Below, one piece after another: positions 1 through 8,386 of a stretch of DNA of 64,000 nucleotides. The stretch is from Pseudomonas pisciculturae (GTDB lineage: Bacteria; Pseudomonadota; Gammaproteobacteria; Pseudomonadales; Pseudomonadaceae): the NCBI RefSeq assembly GCF_015461805.1, contig NZ_JACVZE010000006.1:62001-126000 (forward strand). The letters run 5' to 3'. Position 1 is the stretch's first letter; the number at the start of each line of letters is the position of its first letter. The position numbers and the translations under genes are program-made. Below the pieces are notes generated by a model that was not told the DNA's origin, did not search any database, and saw nothing but the letters and a program-made list of their open reading frames with translations.

Positions 1-3000
1 CGGTGATCATGCCGCCAATCACCCCCGTACCAATCGCCTGCTGGCTCGCCGAGCTGGCCCCGGTGGCAATCGCCAGTGGCACCACGCCGAGAATGAACGC
101 CAGCGAGGTCATGATGATCGGCCGCAAGCGCAGCCGCGCCGCCTTCAGCGTGGCGCTCATCAGGTCTTCGCCCTGGTCATACAGGTCTTTGGCAAACTCG
201 ATGATCAGGATCGCGTTCTTCGCCGACAGGCCGATGATGGTGATCAGGCCGACCTTGAAGAACACGTCATTGGGCATGCCACGCAAGCTCACTGCCAAGA
301 CCGCGCCCAGCACACCCAACGGCACCACCAGCAGCACCGAGGTGGGGATCGACCAGCTCTCATACAGCGCCGCCAGGCACAGGAACACAATCAGCAGCGA
401 CAAGCCCAACAGCATCGGTGCCTGGGCGCCGGACAGACGTTCCTGCAACGACAGCCCGGTCCATTCCTGGCCCAGCCCGGCCGGCAGTTGGTTGACCAGG
501 CGTTGGATTTCATTCATCGCCTCGCCGGTGCTGTGGCCGGGTGCCGCTTCACCGCTGATGGCAATCGCCGGGTAGCCGTTATAGCGAGTCAACTGCGCCG
601 GGCCTTGGGTCCATTTGGCTTGAACAAAGGCTGACAATGGCACCATCTTGCCGGCGTTGTTGCGCACGTTGATCTTCATCAAGTCCGCCACCTGGCTGCG
701 TTGGTCGCCTTCAGCCTGAACCACCACGCGTTGCATGCGACCCTGGTTGGGGAAGTCGTTGATATAGGCTGAGCCGATGGCCGAGGACAGCACATTGCCC
801 ACATCCGCAAAGGACACGCCGAGTGCGTTGGCCTGCTTGCGGTCGACCTCCAACTGCACTTGCGGCGCTTCGGCCAGGGCGCTTTCGCGTACGTTGGCCA
901 GGATCGGGCTTTTCTCGGCCGCTGCCAGCAGTTCAGTGCGTGCAGCCATCAAGGCCGCGTGGCCGACACCGCCACGGTCCTGCAATCGGAACTCGAAGCC
1001 ACTGGAAGTGCCTAGGCCGTCCACCGGCGGTGGCAGGATCGCGTAGGCAATCGCATCCTTGAGTTCGCTGAAAGCCATGTTGGCGCGGTCGGCAATGGAT
1101 GCCGCCGAATCATCGCTGCTGCGTTCAGACCAATCCTTGAGCGTGGTGAACGCCAGCGCCGCGTTCTGCCCGGAACCGGAGAAGCTGAACCCCATGATCA
1201 TGGTGGTATCGCCCACCCCAGGCTCCCCGGCGTTATGCGCCTCGATCTGCTCAGCCACCTGCACCGTGCGGTTCTTGCTCGCGCCCGGTGGCAGCTGGAT
1301 ATCGGTGATGGTGTAGCCCTGGTCTTCCACCGGCAGGAACGAGGAGGGCAGACGACTGAACATCCACCCCAACCCCACCAGCAACACCAGGTAGATCAGC
1401 AGGTAGCGGCCGCTGCGCTTGAGGGCATAGGCCACCCAGCCTTCGTAACGGTCGGTGAGCTGATCGAAGCGTTTGTTGAACCAACCGAAGAAACCGCCCT
1501 TGGCGTGGTGATCACCCTTGGCGATAGGCTTGAGCAAGGTTGCGCACAGCGCGGGGGTCAAGCTCAGGGCCAGGAACGCCGAGAACAGGATCGACGTCGC
1601 CATCGACAGCGAGAACTGTTGGTAGATCACGCCGACTGAGCCCGGCATGAACGCCATCGGCAGAAACACCGCCACCAGCACCAACGTAATGCCAATGATC
1701 GCACCCGTGATCTGGCCCATGGCCTTGCGCGTCGCTTCCTTGGGCGACAGGCCCTCGGTGACCATGATGCGTTCGACGTTCTCGACCACCACAATCGCAT
1801 CGTCCACCAGGATGCCAATGGCCAGCACCATGCCAAACATCGTCAATACGTTGATCGAGAACCCCAGCAACAGCATGGTGGCAAAGGTGCCCATCAGCGC
1901 AATCGGCACCACCAGCGTAGGGATCAAGGTGTAACGCACGTTTTGCAGAAACAGAAACATCACCGCAAACACCAGCGCCATGGCCTCGAGCAGGGTATAG
2001 ACCACCTTGGTGATCGAGACCTTCACGAATGGCGAAGTGTCGTACGGGATCTTGTACTCCACATTGGCCGGGAAGTAGCGCGACAGCTCGTCCATCTTCG
2101 CCCGCACGAGCGTGGCGGTGTTTAGCGCGTTAGCGGAGGGTGCCAATTGCACGCTGACGGCGGTGGACGGCTTGCCGTTCAGGCGCGTGGAGAACTGGTA
2201 TTCCTGGCTGCCGATTTCAACTCGCGCCACATCGCCGATGCGCACGGTGGAGCCATCGGGGTTGGCCTTGAGCACGATGTCGGCAAATTCCGCCGGGTTC
2301 GAGAGCTGACCTTTAACCAGGATCGCAGCGGTGATTTCCTGGGTCTTGGTGCCAGGCAAATCACCGATGCTGCCGGCTGAGACTTGGGCGTTCTGCGCGC
2401 TGATCGCAGCATTGACATCGGCAGGCGTCAGGTTGAAACCGATCAACTTCTGCGGGTCGATCCAGATGCGCATCGCCCGTTCGGCACCGTACAACTGGGC
2501 CTTGCCCACGCCGTCCAGGCGCTTGAGTTCGTTCATCACGTTGCGCGCCAGGTAATCGCTGAGCGCTACGTCATCGAGCTTGCCGTCGCTGGAGGTAAGG
2601 GTCACCAGCAACAGGAACCCAGCAGAGACTTTTTCCACCTGCAAGCCCTGCTGAGTCACTGCCTGGGGCAGTCGCGGTTCTACCGCCTTGAGACGGTTTT
2701 GTACATCCACTTGGGCCATTTCCGGGTCGGTGCCCGGCTGGAACGTGGCGGTGATGGTCGCCGACCCCAGGCTGCTCTGGGACTCGAAATACAGCAGGTG
2801 ATCGGCGCCGTTGAGCTCTTGCTCAATCAGGCTGACCACGCTCTCATCCAGGGTCTGCGCGGAAGCACCGGGGTACACCGCATAGATTTCGACTTTCGGC
2901 GGTGCAACGTCGGGGTATTGCGCCACCGGCAATTGCGGTATCGCCAAAGCACCGGCCAGCAGGATAAACAGGGCCACCACCCAGGCGAATATGGGGCGGT

Positions 3001-3019
3001 CAATAAAGAACTGCGGCAT
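1..3019 (-). CDS. RND efflux inner-membrane permease (AcrB/MexB type), 3' end cut by window
   Basis: Proton-driven drug exporter of the inner membrane, the pump part of a tripartite efflux system. The frame opens at ATG 3019 with MPQFFIDRPIFAWVVALFIL, the usual HAE1-family start running into TM1, and stays open to the window edge, giving about 1006 of the roughly 1040-1050 residues expected. The TM4 proton-relay Asp pair is visible in GILVDDAIVVVENVER, and the porter and docking regions look intact. It starts 6 bases after the adaptor gene and forms one operon with it. An outer-membrane factor gene may lie beyond the left edge. Family assignment is firm; which Mex/Ttg/Emh pump it equals cannot be told from the sequence alone. 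Confidence 0.95.
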   Translation of the reverse strand, partial: MPQFFIDRPIFAWVVALFILLAGALAIPQLPVAQYPDVAPPKVEIYAVYPGASAQTLDESVVSLIEQELNGADHLLYFESQSSLGSATITATFQPGTDPEMAQVDVQNRLKAVEPRLPQAVTQQGLQVEKVSAGFLLLVTLTSSDGKLDDVALSDYLARNVMNELKRLDGVGKAQLYGAERAMRIWIDPQKLIGFNLTPADVNAAISAQNAQVSAGSIGDLPGTKTQEITAAILVKGQLSNPAEFADIVLKANPDGSTVRIGDVARVEIGSQEYQFSTRLNGKPSTAVSVQLAPSANALNTATLVRAKMDELSRYFPANVEYKIPYDTSPFVKVSITKVVYTLLEAMALVFAVMFLFLQNVRYTLIPTLVVPIALMGTFATMLLLGFSINVLTMFGMVLAIGILVDDAIVVVENVERIMVTEGLSPKEATRKAMGQITGAIIGITLVLVAVFLPMAFMPGSVGVIYQQFSLSMATSILFSAFLALSLTPALCATLLKPIAKGDHHAKGGFFGWFNKRFDQLTDRYEGWVAYALKRSGRYLLIYLVLLVGLGWMFSRLPSSFLPVEDQGYTITDIQLPPGASKNRTVQVAEQIEAHNAGEPGVGDTTMIMGFSFSGSGQNAALAFTTLKDWSERSSDDSAASIADRANMAFSELKDAIAYAILPPPVDGLGTSSGFEFRLQDRGGVGHAALMAARTELLAAAEKSPILANVRESALAEAPQVQLEVDRKQANALGVSFADVGNVLSSAIGSAYINDFPNQGRMQRVVVQAEGDQRSQVADLMKINVRNNAGKMVPLSAFVQAKWTQGPAQLTRYNGYPAIAISGEAAPGHSTGEAMNEIQRLVNQLPAGLGQEWTGLSLQERLSGAQAPMLLGLSLLIVFLCLAALYESWSIPTSVLLVVPLGVLGAVLAVSLRGMPNDVFFKVGLITIIGLSAKNAILIIEFAKDLYDQGEDLMSATLKAARLRLRPIIMTSLAFILGVVPLAIATGASSASQQAIGTGVIGGMIT

Positions 3020-3025
3020 GGCGGG

Positions 3026-4150
3026 TTATTCCTCTACCTGGACTTTTTCACCGGGGCGCGCATGTTGCAGGCCTTCGACGACAATGCGGTCACCGGCCTT
3101 GAGGCCGCTGCTGACTACCCAGCGATCCTCGACCACTGCGCCCAGCTCCACCGGTTGCAGGCTGACGACCTGCTCGGCGTCCAGCAGCAACACCATGGGG
3201 ATACCGGCGCTGTCACGGGTGATGGCCCGTTGCGGCACGCTGATGCCTTGCTTGTCGACGGCCTGCTCCAGGCGCACCCGCACAAAGCTGCCGGGCAGCA
3301 GGTCGAGGTCGGGGTTGGGGAATTCGCTGCGCAGGATGATCTGGCCGGTGCCGGGGTCGACGCTGATCTCGGCGAACAACAACTTGCCCGGCAGCGGGTA
3401 CAGGCTGCCATCGTCCTGAATCAACGTGGCCTTGGCCTGGTCTTGGCCGACCTGTTTCAAACTGCCGGCGCGGAAGGCGCGGCGCAGGTCGTTGAGCTCA
3501 CGGGTGGACTGAGTCAGGTCGGCGTGGATCGGGTCCAGTTGCTGGATGATCGCCAGCGGGGTGGCTTCATTGAGGCCCACCAGCGCGCCCTCGGTCACCA
3601 ACGCCCGGCCGATGCGCCCGGAAATCGGCGCGGTGACGGTGGCGTAGCCCAGGTTCAATTTCGCACGTTCGACGGCGGCTTTATTAGCGGCGACTTCGGC
3701 GTTGGTCTGGCGCACCGCGGCGCGGGCGTTGTCGTAGTCCTGGCCGCTGATGGCGTTGCCTTCTACCAACTGGCTGTAGCGCTGTTCTTGCAGGCGCGCC
3801 TGGAACGCATTGGCCTCGGCCTTGCTGAGGTTAGCCTGGGCGCTGTCGAGGTCAGCCTTGAAGGGCGCCGGGTCGATACGGAACAGCACGTCGCCCTGTT
3901 TCACGTCATGGCCTTCCTTGAACACCCGTTGCATCACCACCCCGGCCACCCGCGCGCGCACCTCGGCGATGCGCGGCGCGGCAATGCGACCGCTCAGCTC
4001 GTTGCTGATAGACAAAGGCTTGGCTTGCAGGGTTTCGATGCGGACCTTCGGCGCAGGCATTGGCGGCGCCTCGTCAGCGGAGTTGTCGCAAGCGCTGAGG
4101 GCGAAGGTCAGGGCCAGCAGGCAAAACGGCGCAAACAGATTCTTCGACAT
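3026..4150 (-). CDS. RND efflux periplasmic adaptor lipoprotein (MexA/AcrA family)
   Basis: Membrane-fusion protein bridging the RND permease and an outer-membrane channel. The 374 residues begin with a lipoprotein signal ending in the lipobox LSAC, so the mature protein would be lipid-anchored in the periplasm. The lipoyl half-motifs (RVAGVVMQRVFKEGHDVKQG and, after the hairpin, YATVTAPISGRIGRALVTEG), an alpha-helical hairpin (about residues 100-165) and beta-barrel segments follow in the usual order. The stop lies 6 bases before the permease start, so the two are co-transcribed. The gene is divergent from a two-component system across a 289-base gap holding a REP doublet, which makes local control by that system possible but unproven. 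Confidence 0.95.
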   Translation of the reverse strand: MSKNLFAPFCLLALTFALSACDNSADEAPPMPAPKVRIETLQAKPLSISNELSGRIAAPRIAEVRARVAGVVMQRVFKEGHDVKQGDVLFRIDPAPFKADLDSAQANLSKAEANAFQARLQEQRYSQLVEGNAISGQDYDNARAAVRQTNAEVAANKAAVERAKLNLGYATVTAPISGRIGRALVTEGALVGLNEATPLAIIQQLDPIHADLTQSTRELNDLRRAFRAGSLKQVGQDQAKATLIQDDGSLYPLPGKLLFAEISVDPGTGQIILRSEFPNPDLDLLPGSFVRVRLEQAVDKQGISVPQRAITRDSAGIPMVLLLDAEQVVSLQPVELGAVVEDRWVVSSGLKAGDRIVVEGLQHARPGEKVQVEE

Positions 4151-4304
4151 GCTCTTATCCCAATAATGACCGGTGCATCCTATAGGTCACTGGTGTTGGG
4201 GTGCTGTGAAGCTGTGTAGGGGGTGTGTGAAGAAATGTAAGGTAGGGTCCATCATTCACCGCAGATGTATATCCTTACAACTTCTCGCAAACACCAAAGA
4301 TCCA

Positions 4305-4395
4305 ATGTGGGAGGGGGCTAGCCCCCGATGGCGGTGTATCAGTTGAAATATTCTTCACTGACCCACCGCCATCGGGGGCAAGCCCCCTCCCACAT
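4305..4395. repeat. REP doublet (REPIN-like inverted repeat) 1
   Basis: Two inverted REP units in the gap between the adaptor and response-regulator genes. The left arm starts ATGTGGGAGGGGGCTAGC and the right arm ends GCAAGCCCCCTCCCACAT; the loop contains TTGAAATATTCTTCACTGA. Near-identical units recur at eight other gaps in this window. One mid-arm change (CTAGC for CTTGC) distinguishes this copy. Such doublets are known in P. fluorescens as non-autonomous elements mobilised by RAYT transposases. Confidence 0.9.
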
Positions 4396-4439
4396 GGGAT
4401 TTGTGTACTACCAATAACTGTATTCATGGAAATGCACCC

Positions 4440-5141
4440 ATGCCCAACATCCTCCTGGTGGAAGACGACGCCGCACTCTCCGAGCTGATTGCCAGCTACC
4501 TGGAGCGCAACGGCTACCACGTCAGCGTGCTCAGCCGTGGCGATCATGTCCGCGAGCGCGCACGTCTCAACCCGCCAGACCTTGTGATCCTCGACTTGAT
4601 GTTGCCTGGCCTCGACGGGCTGCAAGTGTGTCGCCTGCTGCGCGCCGACTCGGCGGGCCTGCCGATTCTGATGCTCACCGCCCGCGACGACAGTCACGAC
4701 CAGGTGCTGGGTTTGGAAATGGGCGCCGACGACTACGTCACCAAACCCTGTGAGCCGCGCGTTTTGCTGGCGCGGGTGCGGACTTTATTGCGCCGCAGCA
4801 GCTTGTCCGAACCCCAAGTCGCCAACGACCAGATCATCATGGGCAATCTCTGCATCGACTTGTCGGAGCGCACCGTGACGTGGCGCGAGCAGGCGGTGGA
4901 GTTGTCCAGCGGCGAATACAACCTGCTGGTAGTGCTGGCCCGACATGCCGGCGAAGTACTCAGTCGTGACCAGATTCTGCAACGTCTGCGCGGTATCGAG
5001 TTCAATGGCACCGATCGCTCGGTGGACGTGGCCATCTCCAAATTGCGTCGCAAGTTTGACGACAACGCCGGCGAAGCGCGCAAGATCAAGACGGTGTGGG
5101 GCAAAGGTTACTTGTTCAGCCGCTCCGAGTGGGAATGCTGA
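4440..5141 (+). CDS. OmpR-family response regulator, RstA-like
   Basis: DNA-binding response regulator of 233 residues. The receiver domain has the acidic pocket VEDD (8-10), the phospho-acceptor Asp52 in VILDLMLPGLDG and the conserved Lys in DDYVTKP. The C-terminal winged helix ends with RSVDVAISKLRRKF...TVWGKGYLF. Whole-length resemblance to E. coli RstA, including the LRG-(I/V)-x-(F/Y)-(N/D)-G-x-DRSVDVAIS stretch, supports an RstA-like call. ATG 4440 is chosen because the protein then starts directly at the receiver fold (MPNILLVEDD); an upstream in-frame start at 4401 would add 13 unstructured residues reaching the REP doublet. The cognate kinase follows 3 bases after the stop. Confidence 0.93.
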   Translation: MPNILLVEDDAALSELIASYLERNGYHVSVLSRGDHVRERARLNPPDLVILDLMLPGLDGLQVCRLLRADSAGLPILMLTARDDSHDQVLGLEMGADDYVTKPCEPRVLLARVRTLLRRSSLSEPQVANDQIIMGNLCIDLSERTVTWREQAVELSSGEYNLLVVLARHAGEVLSRDQILQRLRGIEFNGTDRSVDVAISKLRRKFDDNAGEARKIKTVWGKGYLFSRSEWEC

Positions 5142-5144
5142 CCC

Positions 5145-6446
5145 ATGTTTCGAGTACTCCTGCGCCTTTACCTGATCACGATCGTTACCTACAGCGCGGC
5201 GATCTTCCTGATCCCCAAACTGGTGATTCAGCTTTTTGAACACCGCTACCTGGACTACAACGTCGAGCAATCGCGGGGCATGCAGACGCTGATCGTCAAG
5301 CAGTACCTGCGTGCACCCGTGGAGCACTGGTCGCAGATCACCGAGCATCTCAACGAAGATTTTGCCCCGCTCAAGGTGCAACTGCTGCTGCGTCAGGACG
5401 CCAGCTATTCACCCGCCGAAGAGCAAATGCTGGCCCAGGGCAAGCCGGTCATTCGGCTGGGGGAGTGGGGCTGGATGGAGGACATCAGCTCGCCGATCAA
5501 CGATCAATTCGCGGTCAAGGTGACCATCCCGCCCGACCCCCTGGACATGAACCTGCTGTATTGGTCGATGAACGTGCTGATCGGCGGCGCGTTGCTCGCC
5601 TGCCTGTTAGTGTGGCTGCGCCCCCATTGGCGTGACCTGGAACGCCTGAAAAACACCGCTGCGCAATTGGGCAAGGGCAACCTCGATGCCCGCACGGGCA
5701 TCCCCGCCAGCTCCAACATCGGCAGCCTGGCCTCGGTGTTCGACACCATGGCCGACGATATCGAACACCTGCTCAACCAGCAGCGTGACCTGCTCAACGC
5801 GGTGTCCCATGAACTGCGCACGCCGTTGACGCGCCTGGATTTCGGCCTGGCCCTGGCGCTCTCCGAAGACTTGCCAACCGCAAGCCGCGAACGTCTGCAA
5901 AGCCTGGTGGCGCATATCCGCGAGTTGGATGAGCTGGTGCTGGAGTTGCTGTCCTACAGCCGCTTGCAGAACCCGGCGCAACTGCCGGAGCGGGTCGAGG
6001 TGGTGCTCGATGAGTTTATCGACAGCGTGCTCGGCAGCGTCGATGACGAGCTGGAAAACCCCGAGATCGTGATCGATGTGGTGCTGGACTGCGCCGTCGA
6101 GCGGTTCAGCCTCGACCCACGCCTTACCGCGCGGGCGTTGCAGAACCTGCTGCGCAATGCCACACGGTATTGCGACAAGCGCATCCAGGTGGGAGTCAAG
6201 GTGGATGCCGAAGGCTGTGAAATCTGCGTGGACGACGATGGCATCGGCATTCCATTGGAGCAGCGCGAACGCATCTTCGAGCCGTTCTACCGCCTCGACC
6301 GCAGCCGCGACCGTGCCACTGGCGGTTTCGGCCTGGGCCTGGCCATCAGCCGGCGCGCCTTGGCGGCCCAGGGCGGCACGTTGACGGCCCAGGCCTCGCC
6401 GTTGGGCGGCGCACGGTTTCGGGTGTGGCTGCCCAGTGTCGGCTGA
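5145..6446 (+). CDS. Sensor histidine kinase, RstB-like
   Basis: Membrane sensor kinase of 433 residues partnered with the preceding regulator. TM1 lies at about residues 5-27, a periplasmic domain of about 110 residues follows, then TM2 (about 137-158) and a HAMP region starting VWLRPHWRDLERLK, which matches the RstB HAMP entry closely. The H-box is AVSHELRTPLTRL with phospho-acceptor His222. The ATPase domain has the N-box (NLLRNATRYC), G1 (DDDGIGIP) and G2 (GGFGLGLAIS). The stop abuts, with no gap, the stop of the convergent anti-sigma gene. The signal sensed is not evident; the divergent RND operon is a plausible target. Confidence 0.93.
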   Translation: MFRVLLRLYLITIVTYSAAIFLIPKLVIQLFEHRYLDYNVEQSRGMQTLIVKQYLRAPVEHWSQITEHLNEDFAPLKVQLLLRQDASYSPAEEQMLAQGKPVIRLGEWGWMEDISSPINDQFAVKVTIPPDPLDMNLLYWSMNVLIGGALLACLLVWLRPHWRDLERLKNTAAQLGKGNLDARTGIPASSNIGSLASVFDTMADDIEHLLNQQRDLLNAVSHELRTPLTRLDFGLALALSEDLPTASRERLQSLVAHIRELDELVLELLSYSRLQNPAQLPERVEVVLDEFIDSVLGSVDDELENPEIVIDVVLDCAVERFSLDPRLTARALQNLLRNATRYCDKRIQVGVKVDAEGCEICVDDDGIGIPLEQRERIFEPFYRLDRSRDRATGGFGLGLAISRRALAAQGGTLTAQASPLGGARFRVWLPSVG

Positions 6447-7115
6447 TCAGAGCACCTTGACCGCACGGCCGATGGCCTGGATCGGCCCGGTGGGCTTGCC
6501 AGTGGGTGAACCGCGCGGGTCTTCCAGGGTCAGCTCGAACAATTGGTTAGGCGCCAGCGGCGGCAGTTGGTCCAAGGGCACCGACAGTGTCTGCCCCGGC
6601 TTGACCAACCCAAGCGAGACCGGCCCTTGCCAGCCATCGCCCTTGGTCCAGAACTGCAGGGCCTTGTCGGCCGGCACTTCCATCACGCCCAACGGGATCA
6701 ACTGAATCTGCTGGTTATTGCTCGCCTGGATCACCCAGCCCGGCGCCTGGCTTTGCGGCGCTACCAGCACCACCACAAAGGTCGGGTCAGCGGTGGGCGG
6801 GCGCGTCAGCAACAGCGCACCCAGTACCAGCGTGGTCAACAGCCCGACGCCGGCCAGGCCACGCCACACGGCCAGCAGGTCCCACCACTGTGTACGAGCG
6901 GTGCTGATATTGCGCTCGATGCGCTGCCACAAGTGCGTTGAAGGCTGCACGGGTTCGGCCAGTGCCGTCAGCGGCAACAGGCGTTGCTCCCAGGCATCCA
7001 CCGCTGCGCGCAACTCGGCGTCGTGTGGCAGGCGTTGTTCCACCTCGCTGCGCTGTTCGGCGGGCAGGGTGCCCAGTACATACTCGCTGGCGAGTTCGTC
7101 AAGGGTGTCGCTCAT
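6447..7115 (-). CDS. Anti-sigma factor, RskA family (anti-ECF sigma)
   Basis: Single-pass membrane anti-sigma factor of about 222 residues that would hold the adjacent ECF sigma factor at the inner membrane. The cytoplasmic N-terminus begins MSDTLDELASEYVLGTLPAE, the zinc-free anti-sigma helix pattern typical of RskA. One TM segment (GLAGVGLLTTLVLGALLL, about residues 90-110) precedes a periplasmic RskA domain with GVMEVPADKALQFW and GPVSLGLVKPGQTLSVPL. ATG 7115 overlaps the sigma stop as ATGA, indicating translational coupling; a GTG three codons upstream (7124) is the alternative. The convergent kinase gene ends at the next base. Confidence 0.9.
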   Translation of the reverse strand: MSDTLDELASEYVLGTLPAEQRSEVEQRLPHDAELRAAVDAWEQRLLPLTALAEPVQPSTHLWQRIERNISTARTQWWDLLAVWRGLAGVGLLTTLVLGALLLTRPPTADPTFVVVLVAPQSQAPGWVIQASNNQQIQLIPLGVMEVPADKALQFWTKGDGWQGPVSLGLVKPGQTLSVPLDQLPPLAPNQLFELTLEDPRGSPTGKPTGPIQAIGRAVKVL

Positions 7116-7627
7116 GCCATGCACTCGCGCAGCGCGGCGAGACTGCGTTTGATCCAGGCTTTGACAGTCCCCAGTGGGGTGCCCAGTTTTAACGCGATTT
7201 CGCTATGGGAATAACCGTCGACATAGGCATGCAGGATGCACGTGCGACGGGCCGGGTCGAGCTGCTCCAGGCAGGTATGGACCTGCCCGGAGCGGGCACT
7301 GAATTCAAATGTATCGGAGTCGGTCATCTGCTCGTGCTGATCGTCCAAGGGCACCTCGCGGTACCGGTTGCGCACGATATTCAGGGCCAGATGCCGAGTC
7401 ACGGTGAACACCCAGCCACGGGCCGAGCCGCGACTGGGGTCAAAACTGGCGGCGCCGCGCCAGATCTTGAGAAATGCGTCATGCACGATGTCTTCGGCCA
7501 CGGCCTTGTCCCGCACGATACGCAAGGCAACGCCGAGCAGGTGGCTGCTTTCCTGCTCATACAAGCGGCGCAACGCCCGTTGTTCACCACGGGCGCAGGC
7601 CAACAGACAGGCTTCGTAATCAAACAC
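7112..7627 (-). CDS. ECF sigma-70 family RNA polymerase sigma factor
   Basis: Alternative sigma factor of about 171 residues with region 2 (YEQESSHLLGVALRIVRDKA...DIVHDAFLKIWRGAASFDP) and region 4 (LDPARRTCILHAYVDGYSHSEIALKLGTPLGTVKAWIKRSLAALRECM). Pairing with an RskA-type anti-sigma suggests the SigK/ECF19-like group. GTG 7627 is preferred because a GGGGG tract lies 6 bases upstream; TTG 7633 is the other option. It sits 47 bases downstream of the DUF3455 gene and overlaps the anti-sigma start by 4 bases, so the three form one minus-strand operon. The inducing signal is unknown. Confidence 0.92.
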   Translation of the reverse strand: MFDYEACLLACARGEQRALRRLYEQESSHLLGVALRIVRDKAVAEDIVHDAFLKIWRGAASFDPSRGSARGWVFTVTRHLALNIVRNRYREVPLDDQHEQMTDSDTFEFSARSGQVHTCLEQLDPARRTCILHAYVDGYSHSEIALKLGTPLGTVKAWIKRSLAALRECMA

Positions 7628-7674
7628 GCACAACCCCCAAAGGCAGAATCCTCTGGCAGCCTAGCCTAGTTTGC

Positions 7675-8193
7675 TCAGTTGGCCGCCCAGAAGATGTAAT
7701 CCGCCTGGTACTTCACCACTTCCTGCTTGCCCTTGTTGGCGACCGTGCATTCGCTGCTCGGTGCGACGCCACCTTTAAGCGCGACCCGCTGGATGTAACT
7801 CACGCCGCTCATCGCACCTTTGCCTTCGGCCGGGTTGGCTTTGACCAACTGATACGGCAGGTTGCCTGGGCTCGATGGCGCCACGGCCAGTTGGGTGCCG
7901 GTGACTTTTGAACCGTCCTTGGCTTGCCAGGTGGCCGGTGGGCCAAAGTAGGTGCCGACCTGCTTGCCGCTGCGATCATTCAACACGGCTTTGGGGCCAA
8001 CGAACGTCCACTCGACCTGGCCGGCGGCATTGGCCTTGTCACGGCACTCGTAGGTGATTTCGCCGACGCCGGTGGTTTCCATCGCCACTTTGTGGCCGTC
8101 TGGCACCTTGATGCTGTCGGGCAAGCCGGCCTGGGCAAAGGCTGCGGGAGCGGCGAGCAGGGTGGCGAGGCAGAGCAATGCTTTAGCGTTCAT
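7675..8193 (-). CDS. DUF3455 family exported protein
   Basis: Exported protein of 172 residues with no assigned biochemical function. A Sec signal peptide (MNAKALLCLATLLAAPAAFA) is followed by a mature part with VPDGHKVAMETTGVGEITYECR, DRSGKQVGTYFGPPATWQAKDGS and a final SSECTVANKGKQEVVKYQADYIFW, the pattern of DUF3455. Two cysteines could form a disulfide. ATG 8193 is chosen because the signal peptide begins there; the open frame extends far upstream without any sensible protein. The gene leads the operon encoding the ECF sigma/anti-sigma pair, so it is a probable target of that sigma factor. Confidence 0.85.
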   Translation of the reverse strand: MNAKALLCLATLLAAPAAFAQAGLPDSIKVPDGHKVAMETTGVGEITYECRDKANAAGQVEWTFVGPKAVLNDRSGKQVGTYFGPPATWQAKDGSKVTGTQLAVAPSSPGNLPYQLVKANPAEGKGAMSGVSYIQRVALKGGVAPSSECTVANKGKQEVVKYQADYIFWAAN

Positions 8194-8234
8194 GGGTGGT
8201 ACTCCATTGGGTAGAACAGCAGGGTTGCTGCAGG

Positions 8235-8264
8235 TACTACTCCGGAGCGCGGGATTTGGATGCA
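8235..8264 (-). promoter_or_regulatory. Candidate ECF-type promoter of the DUF3455-sigma-anti-sigma operon
   Basis: On the minus strand TGCATCC (8264-8258), a 17-base spacer and GTAGTA (8240-8235) lie 42 bases upstream of the DUF3455 ATG. The CATCC-type -35 fits what is known for SigK/ECF19-like factors, which usually transcribe their own operon. The match is by eye, and the spacer also contains a CTCCGGAG palindrome. Confidence 0.35.
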
Positions 8265-8386
8265 GCGACAGCAAATAAATTTTCAGTGAAACAAAAAGAT
8301 CTAAAGTCAGATCATATTGATATAAGTCGTTATAAGAAAAATCGCTATCCTGCCGCCAGAAATTTATAAGGCCGCGGGTAGCTTTA

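Noticed and set aside
2384..4219. A 611-codon open frame opposite the RND adaptor and permease genes
   Set aside because: It is the antisense reading of two clear RND genes in GC-rich DNA, with His/Gln/Arg-rich shadow composition.
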